From Mycobacterium sp. Aquia_213 (GTDB lineage: Bacteria; Actinomycetota; Actinomycetes; Mycobacteriales; Mycobacteriaceae): a DNA stretch of 64,000 nt. Of this stretch, positions 1 through 9,138 are shown piece after piece. The notes beneath the pieces are model-generated. The model made no database searches. It had not been told where the DNA came from and was given only the letters and a program-made list of their open reading frames with translations. The DNA lies in the NCBI RefSeq assembly GCF_026625985.1, contig NZ_CP113116.1, positions 4,588,001-4,652,000 of the forward strand. Direction: 5' to 3'. Both the position numbers and the translations under genes were made by a program. Positions within the stretch are counted from its first letter, which is position 1. Each line of letters begins with the position of its first letter.

Positions 1-2868
1 AATATCTTGCAGCGCAGCGGCTTTCGCGGGCGACAACGTCGTCGCCCCGTCCGGAGCCGGAGGCACGGCCGTGGGCGGGCTGTTCGGGCCCGGTGCGGCG
101 GCCGGTGTCGGTGGAGTCGCGGGCGGGTTCGCGGGCGCGCCCGGCTCGGTGGGAACGATCCCCGTCGCGGCCGCGCCCGCACCGGGCCCGAACAACCCGG
201 TGAGTGCGTCACCGACGGTCGGGCCGTAGCCGATCTTGTCGTTGTACATCATCGCCACCCGGATCAACCGCGGGTACGACGAGGCGGCGTCGCTGGCGCC
301 CGGAGAGGCGTAGACGGGCTCGACGTAGAGCAGTCCACCCTGAGCAACGGGCAGGGTCAGTAGATTGCCCCAACGTATTCGGTTTTGGTTGTCCCGCCCG
401 ATCACACCGAGGTCTTGGGACACCGCCGGGTCGGTGGTGATCGCGTTATTCGCCAGCTTTGGACCGTTGACCTGACCCGGGATGGTCAGCACCGTGATCC
501 TGCCGTACGTGGAGGGATCGGAGCTGGCGCTGATATAGGCGGCCAGATAGTCGCGTTTGAACCTGTTCATCGCGCTCGTCAACTGATATGACGACGTATT
601 GTCGTTCTTCGCAATGTTTTTCGCGACGATGTAATAGGGCGGCTGATAGCTGCTGGCAGTCGGATTCGGATCCAGCGGCACGTCCCAGAAGTCAGAGGTG
701 GAGAAGAACGTCACCGGGTCGTTGACGTGATACTTCGCCAACAGCATCCGCTGCACCTTGAACAGGTCCTCGGGATAACGCAGATGGTCGGCAAGCTCGG
801 GGCTGATGTCGCTCTTGGGCTTGACGGTTCCCGGGAACACCTGCATCCAGGCCTTCAGCACCGGGTCCTGCTCGTCCTGCTGGTAAAGCGTCACGGTCCC
901 GTCGTAGGCGTCCACCGTGGCCTTCACCGAGTTACGGATGTAGGAGACCTGCTTGTCGGGACCCAGCTTGTTGAACGCCACCTCGGTGGAGTCGGCGGTC
1001 GCGGACTCCAGCGACGTGAGTTCGGAGTACGGGTAGTTGTCCAATGTGGTGTAGCCGTCGATGATCCACACCAGGCGCTTGTTGACGATCGCCGGGTAGA
1101 CGGCACTGTCGGTGGTCAGCCACGGTGCCACCGCCTCCACCCGCGCCGCCGGATCCCGGTTGAACAGAATCTTGCTGTTGGAGCCGATCACGCTGGAAAA
1201 CAAGAAGTTTCGCTCGGCGAACTTGGCGGCGAACACGCTGCGGGACAGCCAATCGCCGATCGGGACTCCCCCGAGCCCGGTGTAGGTGTAGTTCTTGGTT
1301 TCGGTGTTGGTCTCGTAGTCGTATTCGCGGTCGGTGCCGTTGCGTCCGACGATCGCGTAGTCGGCCGAGGTGTTGGAGATCACCGGCCCGAAGTAGATAC
1401 GCGGCTGGTCCAGCGGCGCCGGCCCGTCCGACACCACGCTGCCGTTGGCGCCGACGACGTTGGCCAGAAACTCCGGGTAGCCGCCGTTCTGGGTGGGATC
1501 GTTGGCGATGCCACGCACCGTGTTGGCCGGCGACGCGATGAATCCGTTGCCGTGGGTGTAGACGGTGTGCCGGTTGATCCAGTCGCGCTGGTTGTCGATC
1601 AGCCTGTCCGGGTTGAGTTCTCGGGCCGCGACCACGTAGTCACGCAGCGAGCCGTTGCGGTCCAGGTAGCGGTCGATCGACAGCTGGTCGGGGAAGTAGT
1701 AGAAGTTCTTGCCCTGCTGGAACTGGGTGAACGCCGGGCTGATGATCGTCGGGTCGAGCAACCGGATGTTCGAGGTCGTCGCGCGGTCGGCGGCGACCTG
1801 CTGGGCGGTGGCGGCGCCGTCGCCGCTGTAATTGCGATAGGTCACCTGGTCGGCCGTTAGCCCATACGCTTGTCGGGTCGCGGTGATGCTTCGCCCGATG
1901 TATTCGCTTTCCTTTTGCGCGGCATTGGGTCTCACGCTGATCTGCTCGACGATCAGCGGCCAGCCCGCGCCCACGATCAACGACGACAGCAACAACAGGA
2001 CCAGGCCGATCGCCGGAATCCGTAAGTCCTTCAGCACGATCGCCGAAAAAACCGCGGCCGCGCAGATCAGCGCAATCGCCATCAGGATGAGCTTGGCCGG
2101 CAACACGGCGTTGATGTCGGTATAACCCGCACCGGTGAACGGCTTGCCGCCGCGCGTGTGCGACAGCAGCTCGTAGCGGTCCAGCCAGTAGGCAAAGGCC
2201 TTGAGTAGCACCAGCGTGCCGATCAGGCTGACCAGCTGAATCCGCGCCGAACGACTCAGGGCGCCGGTACGGCCGGACAGCCGAATGCCACCGAAGATGT
2301 AGTGCGACAGCAGGTTCGCGATGAATGCCAGGAACACCGACACGAACAGGTAGCTGAGCACCAGCCGGTAGAACGGCAGCTCGAATGCGTAGAAGCCGAG
2401 GTCCTTACCGAACTGCGGATCCCTGATCCCAAAGCTTTGGCCGTGCAAGAACAGCTGGATGCGCACCCAGTAGCTCTGCGCGATTACGCCGGCCAGCAGC
2501 CCGATCCCCGTCGGGATACCGACGGCCACCAGCCGCAACCGGGACATGACGACGGTGCGATAGCGCGCCACCGGGTCGTTGTCGTTGCTCGGGACGAAGA
2601 CCGGACGGGTGCGGTAGGCCACCGCGAGCCCGGCGAACACGATGCCGCCGACCAGCAGGCCGGCGATCAGGAACACCACGATGCGGGTCACCAGCACGGT
2701 GGTGAACACCGAGCGGTAGCCGAGCTCGCCGAACCATAACCAGTCGACGTAGGCGTCGATGAGTCGCGGGCCGGCGAGCAGCAACGCGATCACACCGAGC
2801 GCGATCAAAATCAGAATCCGGCTGCGCCGGGTCAGCTTCGGCATCCTTGCGGTGGGCCGCATCCCCAC
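1..2868 (-). CDS. UPF0182 family membrane protein, partial (Rv3193c-like)
   Basis: Large integral membrane protein of unknown function; the C-terminus is cut by the left edge and 956 codons are visible. I recall the mycobacterial family as about 990 residues, so roughly 35 are missing. The start is the GTG at 2868 (V-G-M-R-P-T-A-R-M-P-K-L); an ATG two codons later is an alternative. The N-terminal third holds about seven hydrophobic segments, beginning with LILIALGVIALLLAG. It is followed by a long soluble part with blocks such as YFPDQLSIDRYLDRNG and HTVYTHGNGFIASPANT, typical of the family. It lies 58 bp downstream of the PDZ/Lon protease gene on the same strand and is probably co-transcribed. 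No enzymatic motif is recognisable. Confidence 0.9.
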   Translation of the reverse strand, partial: MGMRPTARMPKLTRRSRILILIALGVIALLLAGPRLIDAYVDWLWFGELGYRSVFTTVLVTRIVVFLIAGLLVGGIVFAGLAVAYRTRPVFVPSNDNDPVARYRTVVMSRLRLVAVGIPTGIGLLAGVIAQSYWVRIQLFLHGQSFGIRDPQFGKDLGFYAFELPFYRLVLSYLFVSVFLAFIANLLSHYIFGGIRLSGRTGALSRSARIQLVSLIGTLVLLKAFAYWLDRYELLSHTRGGKPFTGAGYTDINAVLPAKLILMAIALICAAAVFSAIVLKDLRIPAIGLVLLLLSSLIVGAGWPLIVEQISVRPNAAQKESEYIGRSITATRQAYGLTADQVTYRNYSGDGAATAQQVAADRATTSNIRLLDPTIISPAFTQFQQGKNFYYFPDQLSIDRYLDRNGSLRDYVVAARELNPDRLIDNQRDWINRHTVYTHGNGFIASPANTVRGIANDPTQNGGYPEFLANVVGANGSVVSDGPAPLDQPRIYFGPVISNTSADYAIVGRNGTDREYDYETNTETKNYTYTGLGGVPIGDWLSRSVFAAKFAERNFLFSSVIGSNSKILFNRDPAARVEAVAPWLTTDSAVYPAIVNKRLVWIIDGYTTLDNYPYSELTSLESATADSTEVAFNKLGPDKQVSYIRNSVKATVDAYDGTVTLYQQDEQDPVLKAWMQVFPGTVKPKSDISPELADHLRYPEDLFKVQRMLLAKYHVNDPVTFFSTSDFWDVPLDPNPTASSYQPPYYIVAKNIAKNDNTSSYQLTSAMNRFKRDYLAAYISASSDPSTYGRITVLTIPGQVNGPKLANNAITTDPAVSQDLGVIGRDNQNRIRWGNLLTLPVAQGGLLYVEPVYASPGASDAASSYPRLIRVAMMYNDKIGYGPTVGDALTGLFGPGAGAAATGIVPTEPGAPANPPATPPTPAAAPGPNSPPTAVPPAPDGATTLSPAKAAALQDI

Positions 2869-2926
2869 TAGGTACGCTCCCTGATCAATGTGAGCTGGAC
2901 GTCACAACTGTACGCAGAATTGCGGG

Positions 2927-3949
2927 CTAGCAACTCGGCGCCTGACCTCCCTGTTGGATCGCGTGTAGCGCGTCCACCGCTTGCCCGAGGGTCTCGACCT
3001 TGATCAAGCGCAACCCGTGCGGATTGTCCGAGGTCGCCTCGTAGCAATTCTTCGCCGGAACCAGGAACACCGTGGCGCCGGCCTCCTGGGCGGCAACCAT
3101 CTTGTGCGTGATGCCACCGATCTGGCCGACCTTGCCGTCGGACGAGATCGTGCCGGTCCCCGCGATGAACGTCGAACCGGCCAGATCGCCGGTGGTGAGC
3201 TTGTCGACGACCGCCAGGCTGAACATCAGGCCGGCCGAGGGCCCACCGATGTTGGCCAGGTTGAAGTCCACCGCGAACGGCGCCCAGGGCGCATCAAGTA
3301 CCGCGACACCCATGAAGCCGTAGTCGCGGTCTTTATTTGTGCCCAGCGTGATTTGCGCGACGCCGGCCGGTTCGTTCTTGCGGCGGAAGTCGATCGTCAC
3401 CGTCTGGCCGGGCTTGGTGTTCTTCAGCAATCCGGTGAACTGCTCGACATTGACCACGGGAGTGCCGTTGACCGCGTCGATCGCGTCGCCGGCCTTCAGC
3501 TTGTCCGTCGACGGTCCGGCGTCGGTGACGGTCGCGACGGTGACGGCGGGCGCGAATTTCAGATAGCCCAGGGCGGCGTAGGCGGCGCTGTCCTCGGAGT
3601 CTTTGAAGTCGGCGTTGTTGGCCTTGTCGACGTCTTCGCGTGACTTGCCGGGCGGGTAGATGAGGTCACGCGGCACCAGCTGTTCCTGTCCGGAGAACCA
3701 CAGCGTGAGCGCTTCGCCGAGGGTCAGATCGTCACGCTGGGACACCGTCGTCATGTTGAGATGACCGGTGGTCGGGTGAGTTTGGGTGCCTTCGATCGCG
3801 ACCACTTGCTTACCGTCGACCTCACCGAGCGTGTCGAAAGTCGGGCCGGGGCCCAGCGAGACGAACGGCACCGTCACCACCGCGAGCAACACGCCGAAGA
3901 CCAGGATGGGCACCAAAGCGACCATCAAGGTCAGAATCCGCCTGTTCAC
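2927..3949 (-). CDS. Membrane-anchored PDZ domain Lon-like serine protease (YlbL family, Rv3194c-like)
   Basis: A 340-aa protein with one N-terminal membrane anchor (about residues 7-30), a PDZ-like region (about 125-205) and a C-terminal Lon-type proteolytic domain. The Ser-Lys dyad is visible: Ser238 in GGPSAGL and Lys283 in GITHKMVAA, with the family signature GTISSDGKVGQIGG between them. These YlbL-type proteins act on the outer face of the membrane in quality control; the substrate here is unknown. The start is GTG (M-N-R-R-I-L-T-L). The gene precedes the UPF0182 gene on the same strand and is divergent from the DUF2342-like gene at 4046, with a 96-bp intergenic region. Confidence 0.9.
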   Translation of the reverse strand: MNRRILTLMVALVPILVFGVLLAVVTVPFVSLGPGPTFDTLGEVDGKQVVAIEGTQTHPTTGHLNMTTVSQRDDLTLGEALTLWFSGQEQLVPRDLIYPPGKSREDVDKANNADFKDSEDSAAYAALGYLKFAPAVTVATVTDAGPSTDKLKAGDAIDAVNGTPVVNVEQFTGLLKNTKPGQTVTIDFRRKNEPAGVAQITLGTNKDRDYGFMGVAVLDAPWAPFAVDFNLANIGGPSAGLMFSLAVVDKLTTGDLAGSTFIAGTGTISSDGKVGQIGGITHKMVAAQEAGATVFLVPAKNCYEATSDNPHGLRLIKVETLGQAVDALHAIQQGGQAPSC

Positions 3950-4045
3950 GCCGCTTACCCTAACCGGACACCGCGGCGGCTCGTTCAGCTACAAGCGTGA
4001 CGCCGGATGGCGCCTTCTGTTCCGCCGGTGAGTACCGTTGAGGTC

Positions 4046-5413
4046 ATGGCTGACCTGCCTTTCGGCTTCTCATACGGAGAAGACCCCGAGCGCGACAAGC
4101 ACGGGAAGAAGAACCCCGAGTCCGGCTCGGGCCCGTCAGACCCGCTCGGTGCGTTCGGCATGGGCGGGGACTTCAGCATGGGTGACCTGGGCCAAATCTT
4201 CACGCAGCTGGGTCAGATGTTCAGCAACGCGGGCACCGGGCCGGCCGGGGGCACCCCGTCGGGACCCGTCAACTACGACCTGGCCCGGCAAGTCGCGTCC
4301 AGCTCGATTGGATTCGTCGCACCGATCCCGGCCACGACGAACTCGGCGATCGCCGATGCGGTACACCTCGCCGACACCTGGCTCGACGGCGTCACCGCGC
4401 TGCCCGCCGGCACCACCAAGTCGGTCGGCTGGAGCCCCAACGACTGGGTGGACAACACCCTGGCGACCTGGAAGCGGCTGTGCGACCCGATGGCCCAACA
4501 GATTTCGACGGTGTGGGCGTCATCGCTGCCCGAGGAGGCCAAGGGCATGGCGGGCCCGCTGATGGCGATGATGTCGCAGATGGGCGGCATGGCGTTCGGC
4601 TCGCAGCTGGGCCAGGCCCTGGGCCGGTTGTCCCGCGAGGTGCTGACGTCGACCGACATCGGTTTGCCGCTGGGGCCCAAGGGCGTGGCGGCGATCATGC
4701 CGGACGCGGTGGAAGCGTTCGCCGCCGGGCTCGAGCAGCCCCGCAGCGAGATCATGACGTTTTTGGCCGCCCGGGAAGCCGCCCACCATCGGCTGTTCAG
4801 CCACGTTCCCTGGTTGGCCAGCCAGCTGCTCGGGGCCGTCGAGGCCTACGCCGCCGGCATGAAGATCGACATGAGCGGGATCGAGGAGCTGGCCCGGGAC
4901 TTCAACCCCGCCTCGCTGTCCGATCCGGCGGCGATCGAGAACCTGCTCGGTCAGGGCGTTTTCGAGCCCAAGGCCACGCCGGCACAGACCCAGGCGCTGG
5001 AACGGCTGGAGACATTCCTCGCGCTGATCGAGGGCTGGGTGCAGGTCGTGGTCACCGCCGCGCTGGGCGACCGGATTCCCGGCGCAGCCGCGCTGAGCGA
5101 GACGCTGCGGCGGCGGCGGGCCAGCGGCGGCCCGGCCGAGCAGACGTTTGCCACGCTGGTCGGCCTGGAGCTGCGGCCACGCAAGCTGCGGGAGGCCGCC
5201 GCGCTCTGGGAGCGCCTGACCGACGCCGGCGGCATGGATGTTCGCGACAGTGTCTGGCAACATCCCGATCTGTTGCCGCGCGCCGAGGATCTCGATGAGC
5301 CGGCCGGCTTCATCGACCGCGTCATCGGGGGCGATACCAGCGGAATTGACGAGGCAATCGCTCGACTCGAGCAAGAAGACCCCGGCGCTGACGGCGGTTC
5401 TGCCGAGAACTGA
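4046..5413 (+). CDS. DUF2342-type putative zinc-metalloprotease family protein (Rv3195-like)
   Basis: A 455-aa cytoplasmic protein starting MADLPFGFSYGEDP. An upstream in-frame codon at 4007 would add 13 residues, but the ATG at 4046 gives the N-terminus normally seen in mycobacterial orthologues. A Gly/Pro-rich N-terminus of about 85 residues precedes a mainly helical domain. The block EIMTFLAAREAAHHRLFSHV is where related proteins are annotated with a metalloprotease helix; here it reads R-E-A-A-H rather than H-E-x-x-H, so catalysis is uncertain. The function is unknown and naming follows the family. It stands alone, with a PPE gene about 125 bp downstream. Confidence 0.85.
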   Translation: MADLPFGFSYGEDPERDKHGKKNPESGSGPSDPLGAFGMGGDFSMGDLGQIFTQLGQMFSNAGTGPAGGTPSGPVNYDLARQVASSSIGFVAPIPATTNSAIADAVHLADTWLDGVTALPAGTTKSVGWSPNDWVDNTLATWKRLCDPMAQQISTVWASSLPEEAKGMAGPLMAMMSQMGGMAFGSQLGQALGRLSREVLTSTDIGLPLGPKGVAAIMPDAVEAFAAGLEQPRSEIMTFLAAREAAHHRLFSHVPWLASQLLGAVEAYAAGMKIDMSGIEELARDFNPASLSDPAAIENLLGQGVFEPKATPAQTQALERLETFLALIEGWVQVVVTAALGDRIPGAAALSETLRRRRASGGPAEQTFATLVGLELRPRKLREAAALWERLTDAGGMDVRDSVWQHPDLLPRAEDLDEPAGFIDRVIGGDTSGIDEAIARLEQEDPGADGGSAEN

Positions 5414-5445
5414 GCGAGGCGTCCGCCCCGCGTAGCAAACCCCTT

Positions 5446-5475
5446 TTGACAGGGCACCTGCAGCACGTCGTTATC
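5446..5475 (+). promoter_or_regulatory. Candidate housekeeping promoter for the PPE gene
   Basis: TTGACA (5446-5451) is followed after 18 bp by GTTATC (5470-5475). This is the only good -35 in the 126-bp gap before the PPE start. The spacing is acceptable and the -10 is imperfect. Confidence 0.4.
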
Positions 5476-5507
5476 AAAACGTTACATGAACAGCGTTAGA
5501 TCACTTA

Positions 5508-5523
5508 TTAAACCTCTGTTTAA
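5508..5523. promoter_or_regulatory. AT-rich palindrome TTAAAC-CTCT-GTTTAA in the PPE leader
   Basis: A perfect 6-4-6 inverted repeat 16 bp upstream of the preferred PPE start. It could be a regulator operator or a small leader hairpin. It also lies inside the alternative 18-codon N-terminal extension, which argues against that extension being coding. Confidence 0.35.
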
Positions 5524-5539
5524 CAAAGTGAGAACGCTA

Positions 5540-6769
5540 ATGGATTACGCTTTGCTGTGCCCGGAGATCAACTCCGGGCGTATGTATGCCGGGCCCGGGT
5601 CGGGGCCGATGCTGGCCGCCGCGGCGGCCTGGGATGCGGTGGCCGCCCAGCTGGAATCGGCGGCCAGCGGCTACGCCGCCGAGATCTCGGGGCTGACCGG
5701 CCGGTGGTTCGGTCCCTCGGCGCTGGCGATGATCGCTGCGGCCGCACCCTATATCGCCTGGCTGCAAGCGGGCGCCGGCCAAGCCGCCCAAACTTCGGCC
5801 CAGGCCTACGCGGCGGCCGCCGCTTACGAGGCGGCGTTCGCCATGACGGTGCCCCCGCCGGTGATCGCGGCCAACCGGGTGCAGTTGACGGCGTTGGTCG
5901 CGACCAATTTCTTCGGGCAGAACACCGCCGCGATCGCGGCGACCGAAGCCGAATACGCCGAGTTCTGGGTGCAAGACGCCACCGCGATGTACGCCTACGC
6001 CGCCGACTCCTCGACCGCGAGCGCACTGACGTCGTACAACGAGCCGCCCCGCACCACCCGCGATACCGGGCAGGCTACCCAGGCCCGCGCGTTGGCCCAG
6101 ACCACCGCCAACACCACCAGCGGCCAGACCCAGGCCGCGATGCAGCAGCTGACGTCGGCCAACGTCGCGGCCCAGACCGTCGACGTGCCCATACCCGAGG
6201 GCGGCACCGCCACCGTCCCGGCCGGCAGCACGGTCACCATCGGGACCAGCACTCAGATGGTCGTCGACAGCGGCTCGGTCACCGTCACCATCCCGGCTGG
6301 CGGGGGCGTCAATGTCCTTGCGCTTTCCCCCGTCACCGTCAACCCCGGCAGCACATTCTTCGCCGCGTCCGGATGGCTAGGAGTGGCCGATGGGACGATC
6401 TTCACTCCCACGTCCAGCGCCGTCACCCTCACTCCCGTGGGCGGACCCACCGGGGTGGGCATCGGCTCGCTGCTCGGCAGTGGCTCCGTCACGATCGGTG
6501 CCCAATCCGGCGTCATGACCCTGGGCAACACCGCCACCGGCCTCGTCGGCTCCACCGGCGCGACGATCACCAACCTGGCCGGCACCGTCGCCTATACCGC
6601 CCCTAGCTCCGGCTTGTCCGGCGCGTTCGCGGCAGTGTCCCCGCTGAGCAGTTCCCCGGGCCTGGCGGGCACCGCGGCAATCCAGCCTCAGCTCGATGCG
6701 GATGGGCTCGCGCAATGGGCTCGCACCCTGTCCGGTGTTGACCTGGCCGACGGCCAGCCTAGCCGGTGA
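5540..6769 (+). CDS. PPE family protein, solitary, with an atypical C-terminal domain
   Basis: A 409-aa PPE protein. The N-terminal domain (about 1-165) has M-D-Y-A-L-L-C-P-E-I, the WxG-type turn GRWFGPSA and the alanine-rich helices of the family. The ATG at 5540 is preferred because it gives the canonical M-D-(Y/F) start; an in-frame ATG at 5486 would add 18 unusual residues from AT-rich DNA. The motif that names the family reads Cys-Pro-Glu instead of Pro-Pro-Glu. Residues from about 195 on are rich in Thr/Val/Gly/Ser with repeats such as GTATVPAGSTVTIGTS and GSVTVTIPAGGG, suggesting beta structure. No PPW, SVP or MPTR signature is seen. No PE partner lies next to it. PPE proteins are usually ESX substrates. 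The 3' end overlaps the convergent pstS-like gene by 11 bp. Confidence 0.9.
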   Translation: MDYALLCPEINSGRMYAGPGSGPMLAAAAAWDAVAAQLESAASGYAAEISGLTGRWFGPSALAMIAAAAPYIAWLQAGAGQAAQTSAQAYAAAAAYEAAFAMTVPPPVIAANRVQLTALVATNFFGQNTAAIAATEAEYAEFWVQDATAMYAYAADSSTASALTSYNEPPRTTRDTGQATQARALAQTTANTTSGQTQAAMQQLTSANVAAQTVDVPIPEGGTATVPAGSTVTIGTSTQMVVDSGSVTVTIPAGGGVNVLALSPVTVNPGSTFFAASGWLGVADGTIFTPTSSAVTLTPVGGPTGVGIGSLLGSGSVTIGAQSGVMTLGNTATGLVGSTGATITNLAGTVAYTAPSSGLSGAFAAVSPLSSSPGLAGTAAIQPQLDADGLAQWARTLSGVDLADGQPSR

Positions 6770-7874
6770 TCTTGGCGATCTGGGCGTCGGATAACGTCCG
6801 GACCGCGTCCGGCAGCGGCCGAAGGTAAATGTGAACCGCGTCAAGGAATTTGGGGCCGCTGCCGTCCGTCACCACCCAGTGCAGGAAGGCCTGCATTGTC
6901 TGTGCGATTGCGGGGTCCTTCTGCTTGCTGTAGACGATGGCGTATTCGTAATTGACGATCGGGTATCCGTTCGCGGCGGGTCCGTTGACCAGGGAAACCA
7001 CCTGATTCGCCGGTGTTTGCGAAGCGGACCCGGCGGCCTCGGCCTCCACGCTTTCGGGGTCGGGCATCACGTAATTGCCTGAGGCATTGGCCAACTCGGC
7101 TTCGATCAGCCCCTTCTGCGCGGCCTCCGCTTGGTAGCGGGTGCCGAGGTAGGCGATGCAGCCTGGAGTTTGGGCACAGGTCGTCACAACGGCCACCATG
7201 CCGTTCTGACCCGAGGCGCCCGGAACCGCGGGAAAGTCGACGGAGGTCGCGAAGCCGGGCGACTTGCCCCACCCGTTGGGGTCCTGCTTGGACAGGTACT
7301 GAGTGAACAGGAAGGTGTCGTTGCTCCCGCTGTCCGTACGGTGCAGCGGAACCACCGGGATGGCCGGCAGGTTTACCCCGGGATTGAGCTCGGCGATCTG
7401 CGGGTCGTTCCAGGCCTTGACGGTGCCCTTGTACATGGCCGCCAGCACTTTGCCATTGAGCCTCAGGTTTGCGACGACACCGGGCAGGTTGTAGTTGACG
7501 TGCAGGGAAGAAACGGCCAACGCGATGTTCAGCAGACCCGGGTGTGCGGACATGTCACCGTCGGTCAGGTAAAGCCCGGATGCGCCGATGTTGACCGCCC
7601 CACCGGCGGCCTGCGAGACCCCATTGCCGGATACGTCGCTCTCGACGGTGATCGTGACGTTGGGGTATTTCGCGTGATAGGCCGCAGCCCACGCATCCAT
7701 CAGCGGGTAGAGATTGTTGGAACCGGTCTCGGTCAACGTCACGTTCGACGTCGGCGGCGCGGTAGCGACGCGCGGGGCAGGAGCCGACGAACCGGCCGTT
7801 GAGGGCGAACCGCAGGCTGCCGCGACCAGCATCACCGGTATGGCAAGTCGCAGCCCACACAGACGAATTTTCAT
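6759..7874 (-). CDS. pstS1: Phosphate-binding lipoprotein, PstS1-like
   Basis: A 371-aa periplasmic phosphate-binding protein. The signal peptide ends in a lipobox, V-A-A-A-C21, so it should be lipid-anchored. Segments shared with the M. tuberculosis 38-kDa antigen (as I recall that sequence) include ETGSNNLYPL, VNYNLPGV, LNGKVLAAMYKGT, FLFTQYLSKQDP and GYPIVNYEYAIV, so PstS1 rather than PstS2 or PstS3 is the closest class. The family delivers phosphate to the PstCAB transporter, but no pstC, pstA or pstB is nearby, so it would work with a transporter encoded elsewhere or as a moonlighting surface protein. It converges with the PPE gene (11-bp overlap) and is divergent from the C39-like lipoprotein. 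Confidence 0.9.
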   Translation of the reverse strand: MKIRLCGLRLAIPVMLVAAACGSPSTAGSSAPAPRVATAPPTSNVTLTETGSNNLYPLMDAWAAAYHAKYPNVTITVESDVSGNGVSQAAGGAVNIGASGLYLTDGDMSAHPGLLNIALAVSSLHVNYNLPGVVANLRLNGKVLAAMYKGTVKAWNDPQIAELNPGVNLPAIPVVPLHRTDSGSNDTFLFTQYLSKQDPNGWGKSPGFATSVDFPAVPGASGQNGMVAVVTTCAQTPGCIAYLGTRYQAEAAQKGLIEAELANASGNYVMPDPESVEAEAAGSASQTPANQVVSLVNGPAANGYPIVNYEYAIVYSKQKDPAIAQTMQAFLHWVVTDGSGPKFLDAVHIYLRPLPDAVRTLSDAQIAKITG

Positions 7875-8123
7875 CGACCGACCTCACCTTTGCCCCGGTT
7901 TGGTTCTGTGGGCACCGACTGCATCGAGGAGCCCGCGATCACTATCCCAGCTCCGTACTTCGACCGCAGGGGCAACTGGGTGACGGTTTCTTCGGATCAC
8001 TGAGCGAGGCGATCTCCCGCCCGGCAAACGGCCTTATTGGAATTGCGTCAATACCGCTGCACTTGTTTGCTGAGAGTGCTATCTTGTCGACGAATCAATC
8101 GTCCGACTGGCCTTGGCGGCAAC

Positions 8124-8900
8124 ATGTTCAGCTCCCGAATTGCGACCGCGGTACGCGCCGCATTGGTTTGCGCTTGCATCGGTGTGGCCAACGTTTCGTT
8201 GGTCACGGCATGCGGCTCGGCACCGTCATCGACACGTGCGGCGACGACCTCACCAGCCGCCGCGACCTCTCCTGCCGCCGCGACCGGTGGCACGTCCGGC
8301 AACCCGACGGCAAAGCCGACGACGGCGGCCAGCGGCGTCTACGGCGACCCGCAGGCGGCCGCCAAGTATTGGGTGCAGCAGTCGACGGAGGACACCTGCG
8401 GGCTGGCTTCGGTGGCCGATGTGGTCGGCGAGGTCACCGGCAAACCCGCGACGGAGGCCCAGATCATCAAGCTGGCGCAGAACACCCCCTCGGTGATCCG
8501 CGACGGTCCGATTTACCTCCCCACCGGCGACCCGGGCCACGAAACCGAGAAGGGTGGCATCGATGCGGCCGACACCGTCGTGCTGCTCGACCACTACGGC
8601 ATCAAATCGCGCATGACGTGGGACAAATACCCCGATGAGGTGACTCTGCCCGCGTTAGAGCAGTACCTCGGCGCCAACCGCAAGGTCATTGCCTGGGTCA
8701 ACGGCGGAACCATCCTGGACAGCAACGACCAGCGCAAAACCGCCGATCACCTGCTCGTGGTCACCGGGATCGACACCAACAACGACACCGTTCACCTCAA
8801 CGACCCCTACGCCGATAACGGCGACACGAAGGTCAGCATCACGAGATTCATGACCGCTTGGAAAGCCGGGGAGCACACCATCGTCGTTACCGCCGGCTGA
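8124..8900 (+). CDS. Lipoprotein with C39-like cysteine peptidase fold
   Basis: A 258-aa protein from the ATG at 8124; longer in-frame starts upstream would bury the signal peptide. The signal peptide ends in the lipobox L-V-T-A-C30. A Ser/Thr/Ala/Pro-rich linker (about 33-72) follows, then a C39-like papain-fold domain. The putative catalytic residues are Cys92 (STEDTCGLAS), His209 (KTADHLLVVTG) and Asp227 (HLNDPYAD). C39-like domains cleave peptides after double-Gly leaders or act on other substrates; here there is no exporter or leader peptide nearby, so the substrate is unknown. It sits in an insert that breaks the Rv3195-Rv3196 neighbour pair and could be an outer-surface peptidase. Family level is confident, activity is inferred. 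Confidence 0.8.
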   Translation: MFSSRIATAVRAALVCACIGVANVSLVTACGSAPSSTRAATTSPAAATSPAAATGGTSGNPTAKPTTAASGVYGDPQAAAKYWVQQSTEDTCGLASVADVVGEVTGKPATEAQIIKLAQNTPSVIRDGPIYLPTGDPGHETEKGGIDAADTVVLLDHYGIKSRMTWDKYPDEVTLPALEQYLGANRKVIAWVNGGTILDSNDQRKTADHLLVVTGIDTNNDTVHLNDPYADNGDTKVSITRFMTAWKAGEHTIVVTAG

Positions 8901-9138
8901 CCATCGCCCGGTCGTCCCGGCGGCACCGCTGTGGATAACTGAACCGGCCGTTCGCTGCGGCGTGGCAAAGGAACAACGAAACGCTAGCGCGCACAACATC
9001 ATTTGCGCGCTGTTCACGGCATCGTCGCACAGTCGACGGGCAGCGTGGGTAACCGTCCGCAGCGGTCGATCGCATCGGCCCGATGCACTAGGCCAGGAAC
9101 GGGATGCTGGCCACGGACGATAGATCGAGGTGAAGGAA

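Noticed and set aside
727..1860. Long plus-strand open frame of 377 codons
   Set aside because: Antisense shadow of the UPF0182 gene; GC-rich third positions keep opposite frames open, and no family is recognisable.
4480..5298. Plus-strand 272-codon and minus-strand 284-codon frames within the Rv3195-like gene
   Set aside because: Composition is Arg/Gly/Ala-rich shadow sequence; the Rv3195 frame has family similarity.
8930..8938. TGTGGATAA, a perfect DnaA-box 9-mer
   Set aside because: A single box without neighbours, AT-rich DNA or dnaA/dnaN nearby; expected by chance at this genome size.
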